Shown here in pieces: positions 43,537 to 52,507 of a DNA stretch of 64,000 bases. This DNA comes from JAOUEA01 sp963821925 (GTDB lineage: Bacteria > Actinomycetota > UBA4738 > HRBIN12). The first letter of the stretch is position 1. Each line of letters opens with the position of its first letter. The stretch covers positions 62,001-126,000 of the forward strand of contig CAWGFO010000001.1 in the NCBI GenBank assembly GCA_963821925.1, in the 5' to 3' direction. Made by a program: the position numbers and the translations under genes. Below the pieces are notes generated by a model. The model ran no database searches, was not told the origin of the DNA, and worked only from the letters and a program-made list of their open reading frames with translations.

Positions 43537-44499
43537 ATGACGGACGGGTTCCCGTTCGACGTCGACGGGGTCTGGCTGAAGACCGCCCTGCACACCCACA
43601 CCCGCCGGTCCGACGGCGAACTCGAGCCCGACGCCCACGTGCGCCACCACGAGTGGATGGGCTTCGACGTGTGCGCCATCACCGATCACTGGACGCTCAC
43701 GCACGTCCCTTCGACCGAGCACATCACCGTGATCACCGGTGCCGAGCTCGCCGCCGACCCCGGCGTCGGCATGGACAACGACGTCGAGATCCTCGCGATC
43801 GGGATCTCCGACATCCCCGAGGATCCCGGCGGCGACCGCGGACACTGGGGCCCGGTCGAGGCCTACCACTACAAGACGTTCCCGGATCTTTCCGCCGCCG
43901 CCGCGAACATCGCCGCCCAGGGCGGGGTGTCGTTCATCGCGCACCCCTACTGGAGCGGCATGCCGCACGAGGTGATCCTCCAGACCGAGGGGGCGGTGGG
44001 CCTGGAAGTGTGGAACGCGAGCTCGGAGCGCGAGAACGGCCGCGGCGATTCGAGTTACGTGTGGGATCTCGCGCTCGAGCGCGGGAAGCGACTCTGGGGC
44101 TTCGGCACCGACGATTGTCACTACCCCGGTTTCGATATCGGCGACGGCTGGACGATGGTGCGTGCGGCCGACCGCTCCGAGGCCGCCGTGCTCGAGGCGC
44201 TCCGGCGCGGGCACACGTTCGCGTCGAACGGCCCGCAGATCCTCGGGGTCGAGCGTGACGGCGGCGCCCTGGAGGTCGTCTGCACGCCGGCCCGCATGAT
44301 CAATCTGATGTCGCATCGCGAGCACGGCTGGTCGGTGCGCGCCGACCATCGCGGGATGCAGTTCGAGTCGCGGATCCTCGAGCGGGACGACGAAGGCCTG
44401 ATCACGCGGGCCCGGTTCACCCCGCCGGCGGACCTCCGCTACCGACGGCTCGTGGTCGAGGACGAGACGGGGCGCAAGGCGTGGTCGAACGCGATCTGA
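43537..44499 (+). CDS. PHP-domain metallohydrolase (CehA/McbA-like)
   Basis: A 320-aa metal-dependent phosphoesterase/hydrolase. PHP metal ligands are visible as LHTHTRRSDGELEP (about 16-29), CAITDHWTLTH, GAELAAD, SFIAHPYW and GTDDCHYPG. This is the CehA/McbA arrangement seen in carbaryl hydrolases and related enzymes; the natural substrate is not known. ATG 43537 is preceded by GAGAGAGG. The next gene starts inside its 3' end, so the two are coupled. Confidence 0.82.
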   Translation: MTDGFPFDVDGVWLKTALHTHTRRSDGELEPDAHVRHHEWMGFDVCAITDHWTLTHVPSTEHITVITGAELAADPGVGMDNDVEILAIGISDIPEDPGGDRGHWGPVEAYHYKTFPDLSAAAANIAAQGGVSFIAHPYWSGMPHEVILQTEGAVGLEVWNASSERENGRGDSSYVWDLALERGKRLWGFGTDDCHYPGFDIGDGWTMVRAADRSEAAVLEALRRGHTFASNGPQILGVERDGGALEVVCTPARMINLMSHREHGWSVRADHRGMQFESRILERDDEGLITRARFTPPADLRYRRLVVEDETGRKAWSNAI

Positions 44500-45281
44500 G
44501 CGCCGACCTGGCCTTCGCGCTCGAGCTCGCCGACGCGGCGGCCTCCGTCACCTTGAAGTGGTTCGGCCACCGGCTCCCCGTGGAGCTCAAGGGGGACGCC
44601 ACCCCGGTGACCGAGGTCGACCGGGCCGCCGAGCACGCGATCCGCGCGGCGATCGCCGCGCGGTTCCCCAGCGACGGCGTGCTCGGCGAGGAGGAGGGCC
44701 TCGACGCCGGCGCGAACGCCCGGTGCTGGGTGATCGATCCGGTCGATGGGACCAAGCTCTACGCCGAGGGGATCCCGCTGTGGACCACGCTGATCGGGCT
44801 CAGGATCGACGGTGAGGCCGTGCTCGGCGTGGCCGACGCACCGGCGCTCGGCGACCGGTACCACGCGACGCGAGGCGGGGGGGCGTGGCGCGGCGATCGG
44901 CGCCTCGAGGTCTCAGACGTCGCGAGCCTCGGCGAGGCATTCGTCGCGCACTCGGGCGTGGAGGAATGGATCGGGGGTGGCCGCAACGACGCCCTCCTGC
45001 GCGTGGCGGCGCGCGCCCGCGGGACGCGTGGCCTGAGCGACGCGTGGGCGCACCTGCTGATCGCGCAGGGGTCGGTCGACGCGCTGCTCGAGCACGAGCC
45101 GTGCTTCGCGTGGGATTGGACGGCGACCGGCGTGATCGTCGAGGAGGCCGGCGGCCGGATGACGACGCTGGCCGGCGACCCGCCGTCCCCGGGCACCGAC
45201 CTGCTCGTGACGAACGGGGCTCTGCACGACGCCGTCCTCGGCGTGCTCGCGGAGGCACCGGTCAGTTGGGAGACCGCATGA
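44481..45281 (+). CDS. Inositol monophosphatase family protein
   Basis: A 266-aa Mg-dependent phosphatase. Metal-site motifs are GVLGEEEGLDAG (Glu pair, about 66), WVIDPVDGTKLYAEG (about 80-94, family signature) and FAWDWTATGVIVEEAGGRM (about 212-230). Some actinobacterial members are histidinol-phosphate phosphatases (HisN) and others dephosphorylate inositol phosphate; the sequence does not decide. GTG 44481 overlaps the PHP gene by 19 nt. Confidence 0.85.
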   Translation: MVERDLSADLAFALELADAAASVTLKWFGHRLPVELKGDATPVTEVDRAAEHAIRAAIAARFPSDGVLGEEEGLDAGANARCWVIDPVDGTKLYAEGIPLWTTLIGLRIDGEAVLGVADAPALGDRYHATRGGGAWRGDRRLEVSDVASLGEAFVAHSGVEEWIGGGRNDALLRVAARARGTRGLSDAWAHLLIAQGSVDALLEHEPCFAWDWTATGVIVEEAGGRMTTLAGDPPSPGTDLLVTNGALHDAVLGVLAEAPVSWETA

Positions 45282-45287
45282 TGAACG

Positions 45288-45302
45288 TTCGACCAGGTCG
45301 AA
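45288..45302. promoter_or_regulatory. Perfect 15-bp palindrome upstream of the ABC importer
   Basis: TTCGACC-A-GGTCGAA, starting 6 nt after the phosphatase stop and ending 70 nt before the binding-protein gene. Its odd-centre symmetry suggests a dimeric repressor site. No regulator gene adjoins it, and no T-tract supports a terminator. Confidence 0.4.
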
Positions 45303-45372
45303 GGCTCGATCCCGGCCGTATCGCGTACTGGGTCCTAGGAACGCGCGGCCGCCGAGGGTACGGGGGGACGGC

Positions 45373-47193
45373 ATGAGGACAGGGGCACGTCGGCACCCGA
45401 GGGTCCGCACGTTCGGCGTCGCGGCCTCCGCGACCCTGATGATGCTCGCCGCGGCCGGAGCCGTCGCCCAGGCGCAGGACGCGAGCGACGCCTCTTCTCC
45501 CGATGAACCCGTGGTCCTGACGGTCGGCACGACCGTCGACCTGATCACCGACAACCCCTGGGCGGTGAGCGCCGGTAGCGACTGGTCGGTCGTGACGGCG
45601 CAGTACGACATGCTGCTGAAGTTCGACAGCGAGTCGGCGTCCCCGGCGCCGAGCCTGGCGACCGGCTGCGAGCCGAACGGCGACTCGACGGTGTGGACCT
45701 GCACGCTCCGCGACGACCTGATGTGGAGCGACGGCTCCCCGCTCACGTCCCGGGACGTCGCGTTCACGTATCGCTTCGTGATCGACAACAAGATCCCGCA
45801 GTACCGGAGCTACTTCAAGTTCGATCCGACCTTCGAGACCCCGGACGATCACACCCTGATCTGGAAGAGCGAAGCACCGACCTTCGCGCCCGAGATGCCG
45901 CCCTGGGTGTACATCGTCCCTGAGAAGGTGTGGGAGGGCGTCGACGGCAAGGGTCTGCAGGAGATCAAGGCACAGCCCAACACCCCGTCGATCGCGAGCG
46001 GCCCGTTCGTCTTGACCGAGTGGGATCAGGGCCAGGGCTGGACGATGGAGAGGAACCCTTACTTCTGGGGCGAGGAGCCGACGGTCGACCGGATCGACTT
46101 CCGCGTCTACTCGAACCAGGAGGCCATGACGCAGGCGCTCCGCAACGGCGAGATCGACTTCGCCGACGGGATCCGCCCCTCGCTCGTGAACTCGGTGGAG
46201 GGGATCGACGGCGTCACGGTGCAGAAGGTCATCTCGGACTGGTGGTTGAACCTGGCCTTCAACTTCGGCGGGCAGGGCCCCGACGCGAACCCGCTTCCCG
46301 CTCTGCAGGACCTGGACGTCCGCACGGCGATCGAGATGGCGATCGACAAGCAGGCGATCGCCGACACGGTCTATCAAGGGACCGCCACGCCCGGAGACAC
46401 GATCATCCGGCCGGCGTCGGCCTTCTGGCACCTGGACATCCCAGCCGAAGAGGAGTTCCCGTTCGATCCTCAGGCCGCCGCCGACCTGCTCGAGCAGGCG
46501 GGCTACACCGACGCCGACGGCGACGGGGTCCGAGAGGACCCGTCCACCGGCGAACCGCTCCGGATGACGGTGCCCGCCTCGCAGGACACCACCGGGGCGG
46601 TCGAGGCCGGGCAGCTGATCGTCGGGTACCTGAAGGCGATCGGCATCGAGGTCGACCTGAAGCCCGTCACCGATGCGAAGATGAACGACTACTGGGGCGC
46701 CGGGAACTTCGACGCGTACATCTGGTATTGGAGCGGCGACCCCGACCCGAACTACCAGCTGTTCGTGTTCACCTCGGACCAGTGTGGCTCGTGGAGCGAC
46801 GGCTGCTGGAAGGACCCCACCTTCGACGCGCTCTACGAGGAGCAAGGCAGGGAGTTCGACCGCGACACGCGCAGGCAGATCGTGTTCGAGGCGCAGCGCC
46901 GCGCGTACGAGCAGGTGCCCGGCGTGGTGCTCGCCTATCCCGGGTGGGTCCAGGCCTATCGGAGCGATCGCTTCGAAGGTTGGGTGCCCGCTCCGGGTCC
47001 CAACGGGTACCTGATGCCTGGCTACAACTACGACTCGCTGATCGCCGTCCACCCGGTGGCCTCCTCGTCGGGCACGGCGTCCACCTCGTCGGGCGTGCCG
47101 GGATGGCTGTGGCTCGTCGTGATCGGCGGTATCGGGGCGATCTCGATCTGGTTCGTGCGCCGGGGTCGTCGCCGCGACCTCGACGAGGCCTGA
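45373..47193 (+). CDS. Peptide-type ABC substrate-binding protein with C-terminal membrane anchor
   Basis: A 606-aa extracytoplasmic solute-binding protein, family 5 (DppA/OppA-like). It has an N-terminal signal peptide (AAAGAVAQAQDA, no lipobox). The family signature is ...LRDDLMWSDGSPLTSRDVAFTY; later come FVLTEWDQGQGWTMERNPYF and DVRTAIEMAIDKQAIA. Unusually it ends in GVPGWLWLVVIGGIGAISIW plus an RRGRRR stop-transfer, so the protein is anchored at its C-terminus rather than by a lipid. Two permease genes follow. The ligand, peptide or other, is unknown. Confidence 0.88.
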   Translation: MRTGARRHPRVRTFGVAASATLMMLAAAGAVAQAQDASDASSPDEPVVLTVGTTVDLITDNPWAVSAGSDWSVVTAQYDMLLKFDSESASPAPSLATGCEPNGDSTVWTCTLRDDLMWSDGSPLTSRDVAFTYRFVIDNKIPQYRSYFKFDPTFETPDDHTLIWKSEAPTFAPEMPPWVYIVPEKVWEGVDGKGLQEIKAQPNTPSIASGPFVLTEWDQGQGWTMERNPYFWGEEPTVDRIDFRVYSNQEAMTQALRNGEIDFADGIRPSLVNSVEGIDGVTVQKVISDWWLNLAFNFGGQGPDANPLPALQDLDVRTAIEMAIDKQAIADTVYQGTATPGDTIIRPASAFWHLDIPAEEEFPFDPQAAADLLEQAGYTDADGDGVREDPSTGEPLRMTVPASQDTTGAVEAGQLIVGYLKAIGIEVDLKPVTDAKMNDYWGAGNFDAYIWYWSGDPDPNYQLFVFTSDQCGSWSDGCWKDPTFDALYEEQGREFDRDTRRQIVFEAQRRAYEQVPGVVLAYPGWVQAYRSDRFEGWVPAPGPNGYLMPGYNYDSLIAVHPVASSSGTASTSSGVPGWLWLVVIGGIGAISIWFVRRGRRRDLDEA

Positions 47194-47220
47194 GCGAAGA
47201 GAGGTCGAGGGACCCCACGG

Positions 47221-48186
47221 GTGGGCGCGCGCCGGTACCTGCTGAGCAAGCTGCTGCAGGCGCTCGCGACGCTGCTGTTCGTGCTGACCTTCAACTTCTT
47301 CCTGTTCCGGGTGCTGCCCGGTGACCCGATCGGACTGCTCGCGCGGAGCCAGCGGCTGACCGAGGCCGACATCGCGGAGCAGCGGGCGACGCTCGGGCTC
47401 GACGAGCCGCTGCCGCGCCAGTACGTCACGTACGTCCGCCAGACCGTGAGCGGGAACCTCGGTGTATCGCTGCGCACCGCCCGACCCGTCTGGGACATCA
47501 TCGGCTCACGGCTGGGACCGACGCTGCTGCTGGTCGGGCTCGGGACGCTCTTCGCGAGCGTGCTCGGGATCATGATCGGGATCAAGGGCGGTTGGGAACG
47601 AGGCAGCCGGTTCGACACCTCGACCCTGTACGGGTCGCTCGTCCTGTACTCGATGCCCGAGGGCTGGCTGGGGATGCTCCTGTTGATCACGCTCTCGGGG
47701 ATCCTCGGCTGGTTCCCTGCGGGTGGGTTCGAGTCCGGCGACGCCACGGGGGTGGCGCGCATCGTGGACATCGCGAATCACTTGTTCCTGCCGGTGCTGA
47801 CGCTCACGCTGGGCTACATCGGCGAGTACGCGATCATCATGCGCTCGTCGATGGTCGACACCGTGAATGAGGACTTCGTCACGATCGCGCGCGCCAAGGG
47901 GGTCCCCGAGCGGATCGTGCGCAAGCACCACGTGGTCCCGAACGCGTTCCTGCCGACCTTCACCCTGATCTTCCTCAGCCTGGGGTTCGTACTGGGCGGC
48001 GCCGTCGTGGTCGAGGCGGTGTTCTCGTGGCCCGGGATCGGGCTGCTCACGTACAACGCGATCCAGACGCTCGACTACCCCGTGATCCAGGGCGTATTCC
48101 TGCTGTCGAGCGCGGCAGTCATCCTCTGCAACCTGGTGGCCGACGTCCTGTACGGCTACATGGACCCACGCGTGCGGGAGGCTTGA
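47221..48186 (+). CDS. ABC transporter permease (DppB-like)
   Basis: A 321-aa membrane permease. N-terminal RRYLLSKLLQALATLLFVLTF and FRVLPGDPIGLLARS are the usual DppB opening. The EAA loop is YAIIMRSSMVDTVNEDFVTIA followed by RAKGVPERIVRKHHVVPNA. Six transmembrane helices. GTG 47221 follows the binding-protein gene by 27 nt. It is 1 nt from the second permease gene. Confidence 0.9.
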   Translation: MGARRYLLSKLLQALATLLFVLTFNFFLFRVLPGDPIGLLARSQRLTEADIAEQRATLGLDEPLPRQYVTYVRQTVSGNLGVSLRTARPVWDIIGSRLGPTLLLVGLGTLFASVLGIMIGIKGGWERGSRFDTSTLYGSLVLYSMPEGWLGMLLLITLSGILGWFPAGGFESGDATGVARIVDIANHLFLPVLTLTLGYIGEYAIIMRSSMVDTVNEDFVTIARAKGVPERIVRKHHVVPNAFLPTFTLIFLSLGFVLGGAVVVEAVFSWPGIGLLTYNAIQTLDYPVIQGVFLLSSAAVILCNLVADVLYGYMDPRVREA

Positions 48187-48187
48187 G

Positions 48188-49108
48188 ATGGCGTCGGCCG
48201 AGCCCACCGTCGAGCACCGGTCCGCACGCTCCCTGGTCTGGGGCCGGCGCCGCGCCGCGATACGTGCGCACTGGCGGACGTTCCTGCGCAGCCGCCAGGG
48301 CCGGATCGGCCTGTTCGTGCTGTGCTTCTTCGTCGTGGTCGCGATCGTCGGTCCCTTCCTTGTGCCGGCGTCATCGATCGACCCGGCCACCGCCCCGGGG
48401 GTACCGCTCCAGCCGCCCTCGCTCGCCTACCCGCTGGGCACCGACAACTTCGGGCGTTCGGTGCTCTCGCTGATGATCGTCGGCACGCGGATCTCGCTCG
48501 TGGTGGGCTTCACGGCCGCGTTCGGCGCGATCCTGATCGGCGCGTCCGTCGGCGTCACCGCCGGGTACTTCGGCGGCACGAAGGTCGACACCGCGCTGAA
48601 CGCCTTCACGAACTGGTTCCTCGTGATCCCGTGGATCGCGCTCGCGATCGCGCTCGCGTCGATCCTGGGCCCGACCCTGTTCAACGTGATCCTCGTGATC
48701 GCGGTCACGTCGTGGGCGAGCACGGCGCGGCTCGTGCGCTCGCAGGCGCTCAGCGTGAAGGAACGGCCCTTCATCGAGCGGTCGCGCGCCCTGGGCGCAG
48801 GGCACTGGCACCTCGTGACGCGCCATATCCTGCCCAACGTGTTCCCGGTGTTGTTCGCGAACGCCGTGCTGATGGTGGCCCTCGCGATCCTGTCGGAGAC
48901 GACGCTCGCGATCCTCGGCCTGGGCGATCCGAACGCGATGTCGTGGGGCCGCATCATCGAGGAAGCGTTCACCGCCGGAGCCCTGTCGGCCGGCTGGTGG
49001 TGGTGGCTGATCCCGCCGGGGCTGGCGATCTTGGCCGTCACGCTCTCGTTCACGATGGTCGGCTACGCGCTCGACGAGGTGCTCAGCCCTCGCCTGCGCG
49101 AACGCTGA
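48188..49108 (+). CDS. ABC transporter permease (DppC-like)
   Basis: A 306-aa permease. The N-terminal cytosolic part RAHWRTFLRSRQGRIGLFVLC is typical of DppC. PLGTDNFGRSVLSLMIVGTR and the EAA loop ARLVRSQALSVKERPFIERSR with ALGAGHWHLVTRHILPN are clear. It ends the operon. No DppD/DppF ATPase genes follow: the next gene is an SRPBCC protein with its own promoter. Confidence 0.9.
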   Translation: MASAEPTVEHRSARSLVWGRRRAAIRAHWRTFLRSRQGRIGLFVLCFFVVVAIVGPFLVPASSIDPATAPGVPLQPPSLAYPLGTDNFGRSVLSLMIVGTRISLVVGFTAAFGAILIGASVGVTAGYFGGTKVDTALNAFTNWFLVIPWIALAIALASILGPTLFNVILVIAVTSWASTARLVRSQALSVKERPFIERSRALGAGHWHLVTRHILPNVFPVLFANAVLMVALAILSETTLAILGLGDPNAMSWGRIIEEAFTAGALSAGWWWWLIPPGLAILAVTLSFTMVGYALDEVLSPRLRER

Positions 49109-49197
49109 GAGTGGTTGCGCCCGCCTCGCATCGACCGGTTCGGTCGCCCGGTGCTACGGTCGAGAGAGCGCTGCCCGCGGGAAGGAGCCGAGTCCCG

Positions 49198-49647
49198 ATG
49201 ACCGAAGGCGTATTCACGATCTCGATCGCCGCCCCGCCCGAGCAGGTGTGGCCGTGGGTGGCCGACCTCGAGAAGCACCACGAATGGTCGCCCAAACCGT
49301 TCCGTGTCGAGTGGATCTCGGGTGAACCGAACCGGGTCGGCAGCCGATTCCATTCCGTCGGCGCGATCCCGATGGACAAGGATCACGACAACGAGGGCGA
49401 GATCACCGAGCGGGTCGAGCGGGAGCGCTTCGCGCTGGAGGCGCACGACAAGGAAGGCGACTACCGCAACGTGTTCGAGCTGGCCGCCGGGCCGGACGGC
49501 TCGACCACGCTCACGCACACGCTCACGTTCCTGAAGGTGAACGGGATGGCGGCGCTCATGGTGCCGATCGTGTTCCCGCTCGTCGGGAAGGCCGACATCC
49601 GCAAACGCATGCAGCTCCTGAAGGCGAAGGCCGAAGGCTCCGGCTAG
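49198..49647 (+). CDS. SRPBCC (START-like) small-molecule-binding protein
   Basis: A 149-aa helix-grip protein (polyketide cyclase/dehydrase-like). It starts MTEGVFTISIAAPPEQVWPWV, then DLEKHHEWSPKPFRVEWISG, and ends with a long helix KADIRKRMQLLKAKAEGS. These proteins bind hydrophobic ligands in a cavity; the ligand is unknown. ATG 49198 is preceded by GGAAGGAG, and TACGGT lies ~38 nt upstream. Confidence 0.75.
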   Translation: MTEGVFTISIAAPPEQVWPWVADLEKHHEWSPKPFRVEWISGEPNRVGSRFHSVGAIPMDKDHDNEGEITERVERERFALEAHDKEGDYRNVFELAAGPDGSTTLTHTLTFLKVNGMAALMVPIVFPLVGKADIRKRMQLLKAKAEGSG

Positions 49648-49666
49648 TCCGTGCGCCCCGCCGCGT

Positions 49667-51301
49667 CTAGGCGCGGTGCACGACGTCGCCGTCGACCACT
49701 GTCATCTCCGCGCGCACGTCCAGGATCCGTCGGGGGTCGGCTTCGAGCGTGAACAGATCCTCGGACAGCAGCACGAGGTCGGCCTGCTTGCCCACGGTGA
49801 TCGAGCCGCGGCGCTCCTCCGCGAAGCACGCGAACGCTCCACCCATCGTGTACGCCCCGACCGCGGTCGCGAGGTCCACCGTCTCCTCGGGGATCCACGC
49901 GTCCGAGCCGTCGAGGTTCGCGCGAGTCATCGCGCTGTAGATCCCGACCATCGGGTCCATCTCGGCGACGTTCCAGTCACTCGAGAAGGTGAGGCGCGCG
50001 CCGGTGTCGCGGAGCGATCGGAACGCCCATGCGTGCCGCCACCGCTCGGGGCCGACGTTCGCGCGCCAGTCGGCCACGATCTCGGGGGCGCAGTGGCGCG
50101 GCTGCATGCACGGCATCACGCCGAGCTGTCCGAACCGCGGCACGTCCTCGGGTGAGAGGCACTCGGTATGCACCATCAGGTGGCGCCGGTCGGCCGGGCC
50201 GTTCGCCGAACGCGCGGCATCGATCGCGTCGAGCGCGGTGCGCAGGCCACGGTCGCCCGTCCCGTGGATGTGGCACTGGAACCCGCGGCGCTCGAGCTCG
50301 ATCACCAGCTCGGCGAACTCATCGGGCTGCCAGAAGGTCTCGCCGCGCTCCCCAGGGCGGTTCGCGTACGGCTCGAGCATCGCGGCCGTCCTCGGCTCGA
50401 TCACGTCGTCGATGTAGAGCTTGATCGGCGCCACGCGGAACCGATCGTCGTCGTATCTAGCCCGCATCGCCGCGAACTCGTCACGCTCGGCCTCGGTCGT
50501 CCCCACCGGATGGAACATCGCCGCGACCAGACGCGAGCGCAGCCGTCCCTCGTCGCGCGCCCGCTCGAAGATCCACAGATCGGCGGGCGAGTTCTGCGGC
50601 TCCACGATCGTCGTGATCCCGAACTCGGTCGCCATGTCGAGGCTCTCGAGCGTGCGCTCGTACTGGAGCGCCCGCTCGTAGCCGGGCACCACACCCTCGA
50701 GCGCCGCCTGCCCCCGGCGCGAGATGCCCATCACCGCGAAGTCCCCGACGATGCCCGTGGGCTCGCCGCTCCGCGGGTCCTTCCGGACGCGGCCCCACGC
50801 GAGCGCGTCGGTGCTCCGGGTGATCCCGAAGACCTCGAGCGCCTCCCGGTTCAGCCACACGTTGTGCGCGTCGTACGTGAAGATGAACGCCGGCCGTCCG
50901 CCCGTGAGTCCTTCGAGGTCGTACTGCATCGGCATCCGACCGTCGGGCATCGCCGAGTAGTTGAACCCCACGCCCTCGATCCACGTGTACTCGGGATGCG
51001 CGTCGGCGTGCTCGCGGATCCGCGCCTTCACCTCATCCAGCGTGCTCGCGCCCGCCAGATCGACCTCGAGCGGGTTCGAGCCGAGGCGCACGTGGTTGTG
51101 CGAATCGATGAACCCCGGCAGCACCGAGCGCCCTGCGGCGTCGATCACCTCGGTGTCGGAGCCGGCGAGAGCGCGCCCCGTCTCGTCGTCGCCCACCCAC
51201 GAGATCCGTCCGTCGGCGACCGCCACGGCCTCGGCCGAGGGCATCGAGTCGTCCACCGTGCGGACCCGTGCGTTCACGAACAGGAGGTCGGGCGCCGTCA
51301 T
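49667..51301 (-). CDS. Amidohydrolase family 3 protein
   Basis: A 544-aa metal-dependent hydrolase with a composite beta-sandwich and TIM barrel. Metal ligands: GRSVLPGFIDSHNHVRLG (HxH, about 56), HIHGTGDRGLRTALDAID, HLMVHTECLS and TFSSDWNVAEMDP. It belongs to the YtcJ-like group (imidazolonepropionase-type fold, diverse substrates). ATG 51301 lies 11 nt after the ssd/CpaE stop, so the two are probably cotranscribed, though function gives no obvious link. Confidence 0.85.
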   Translation of the reverse strand: MTAPDLLFVNARVRTVDDSMPSAEAVAVADGRISWVGDDETGRALAGSDTEVIDAAGRSVLPGFIDSHNHVRLGSNPLEVDLAGASTLDEVKARIREHADAHPEYTWIEGVGFNYSAMPDGRMPMQYDLEGLTGGRPAFIFTYDAHNVWLNREALEVFGITRSTDALAWGRVRKDPRSGEPTGIVGDFAVMGISRRGQAALEGVVPGYERALQYERTLESLDMATEFGITTIVEPQNSPADLWIFERARDEGRLRSRLVAAMFHPVGTTEAERDEFAAMRARYDDDRFRVAPIKLYIDDVIEPRTAAMLEPYANRPGERGETFWQPDEFAELVIELERRGFQCHIHGTGDRGLRTALDAIDAARSANGPADRRHLMVHTECLSPEDVPRFGQLGVMPCMQPRHCAPEIVADWRANVGPERWRHAWAFRSLRDTGARLTFSSDWNVAEMDPMVGIYSAMTRANLDGSDAWIPEETVDLATAVGAYTMGGAFACFAEERRGSITVGKQADLVLLSEDLFTLEADPRRILDVRAEMTVVDGDVVHRA

Positions 51302-51312
51302 GGCGCCGAAGC

Positions 51313-52401
51313 CTACCCGGGCTCGAGCACCCGCGTGGCCAGCCGGTCGAACGCCCTGGCCATCCGCCCGCGTGCGGGCAGGAGCTTCCCGTGGTCCTGC
51401 GCACGAGGCACCGCCCGATCCAGCGGGAGCACGCCGAGCGGTTCCACCCCGAAGACCCGCGTCACGTCGGCCGGCGTGATCTCGGCACGTGCGGCTCGGT
51501 TCACGACCACGCCGATCGACCCGGGCGCCACGCCCTCCCGCGTGAGCGCGTCGATGGCGCGCTGTGCCGCGCGGAACGACAACACGTCGAGCGAGAGCAC
51601 CTCCAGCACGCGATCGGCGACCGGGGCGACCGCAGGCACCGTGGACTCGAGTCCGCGCGGAAGGTGGACCACCACGGTGTCGGCGACCGCCGCCACGGCG
51701 TCGACGAGCCGGGCCAGCGCGGCGGCCTCGACGGTCCCGGCCGCCTCGGCAGGCGGCGCGAGCAGCGCCCGGAACCCCGACGGGTGTGCCCAAAGCGCCT
51801 CGCCGATCCGGTCCGCGTCCAGCTCGTCCAGGAGCGGCACCAGGTCGGCCGCGGTGTGGACGTCGTCCGCCGGCGCGCCGATCGCGGGCGTGACGTCGCC
51901 GTACGCGGGATCGGCGTCGACCAGCACGCAGTCGCCCCGCCGGGCGAACGCCGCCGCCAGGTGCGTCGCGACGAAGGTACATCCGGCGCCACCGCGTGGC
52001 GCGTGCACCGCCACGACGGTCGCCCGCCGCAGCAGCTGATCACCGCGGACCACCGTGGAGGCCGCCGCGTCGGCGAGGGCGGCTCGTTCGCCCGGCCAGA
52101 CGTAGAAGCCGCGGGCCCCCGCGCGGATCGCCGCCCGGAGCGACGCGACCGACTCCCGCGTGTCGACGGCGAGCACCGCCTTCGCGCGGACCGCCCCCGC
52201 GGTCACCAGCGCGGGTTGCGCCACGACTGCGTCCGGCTCCAACTGGCGCACCGCTTCGAGGAGCTGCCGATCGTCGGCCGCGGTCGCCACGACCCTTGCC
52301 ACCCCACTCCGATCGAGGAAGTGCATGACCTCCTCGGCCACGTCGTGCTCCTCGAGCGCGAGCACCACCCTCGCCACGTGCTCCACGGACGCCTCCTGCA
52401 T
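51313..52401 (-). CDS. ssd: Septum-site-determining/CpaE-like protein (Ssd family)
   Basis: A 362-aa cytosolic protein. An N-terminal receiver-like part (about 1-110; VVATAADDRQLLEAVRQLEPDA) precedes a MinD/ParA-fold domain with VVAVHAPRGGAGCTFVATHLA. The P-loop GGAGCT lacks the Walker A Lys, as in actinobacterial Ssd proteins. It continues with CVLVDADPAYGDVTPAIG. Such proteins usually precede tadA; here the tad operon is 32.6 kb away on the same strand. A TAGGGT box lies 23 nt upstream. A GTG at 52386 is an alternative start. Confidence 0.75.
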   Translation of the reverse strand: MQEASVEHVARVVLALEEHDVAEEVMHFLDRSGVARVVATAADDRQLLEAVRQLEPDAVVAQPALVTAGAVRAKAVLAVDTRESVASLRAAIRAGARGFYVWPGERAALADAAASTVVRGDQLLRRATVVAVHAPRGGAGCTFVATHLAAAFARRGDCVLVDADPAYGDVTPAIGAPADDVHTAADLVPLLDELDADRIGEALWAHPSGFRALLAPPAEAAGTVEAAALARLVDAVAAVADTVVVHLPRGLESTVPAVAPVADRVLEVLSLDVLSFRAAQRAIDALTREGVAPGSIGVVVNRAARAEITPADVTRVFGVEPLGVLPLDRAVPRAQDHGKLLPARGRMARAFDRLATRVLEPG

Positions 52402-52494
52402 CGGGAGGGGGAGGCGATCGGTCGACCCTAGCCGGGCCCACCGACACCGGACCGGCGCACGAGGACGCAACTCCCGTGGCCGACCGCCGGGGCG

Positions 52495-52500
52495 TACCCT
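52495..52500 (+). promoter_or_regulatory. -10 box TACCCT of the M15 peptidase gene
   Basis: TACCCT ends 7 nt before ATG 52508: leaderless pattern. Confidence 0.4.
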
Positions 52501-52507
52501 CCCCCAC

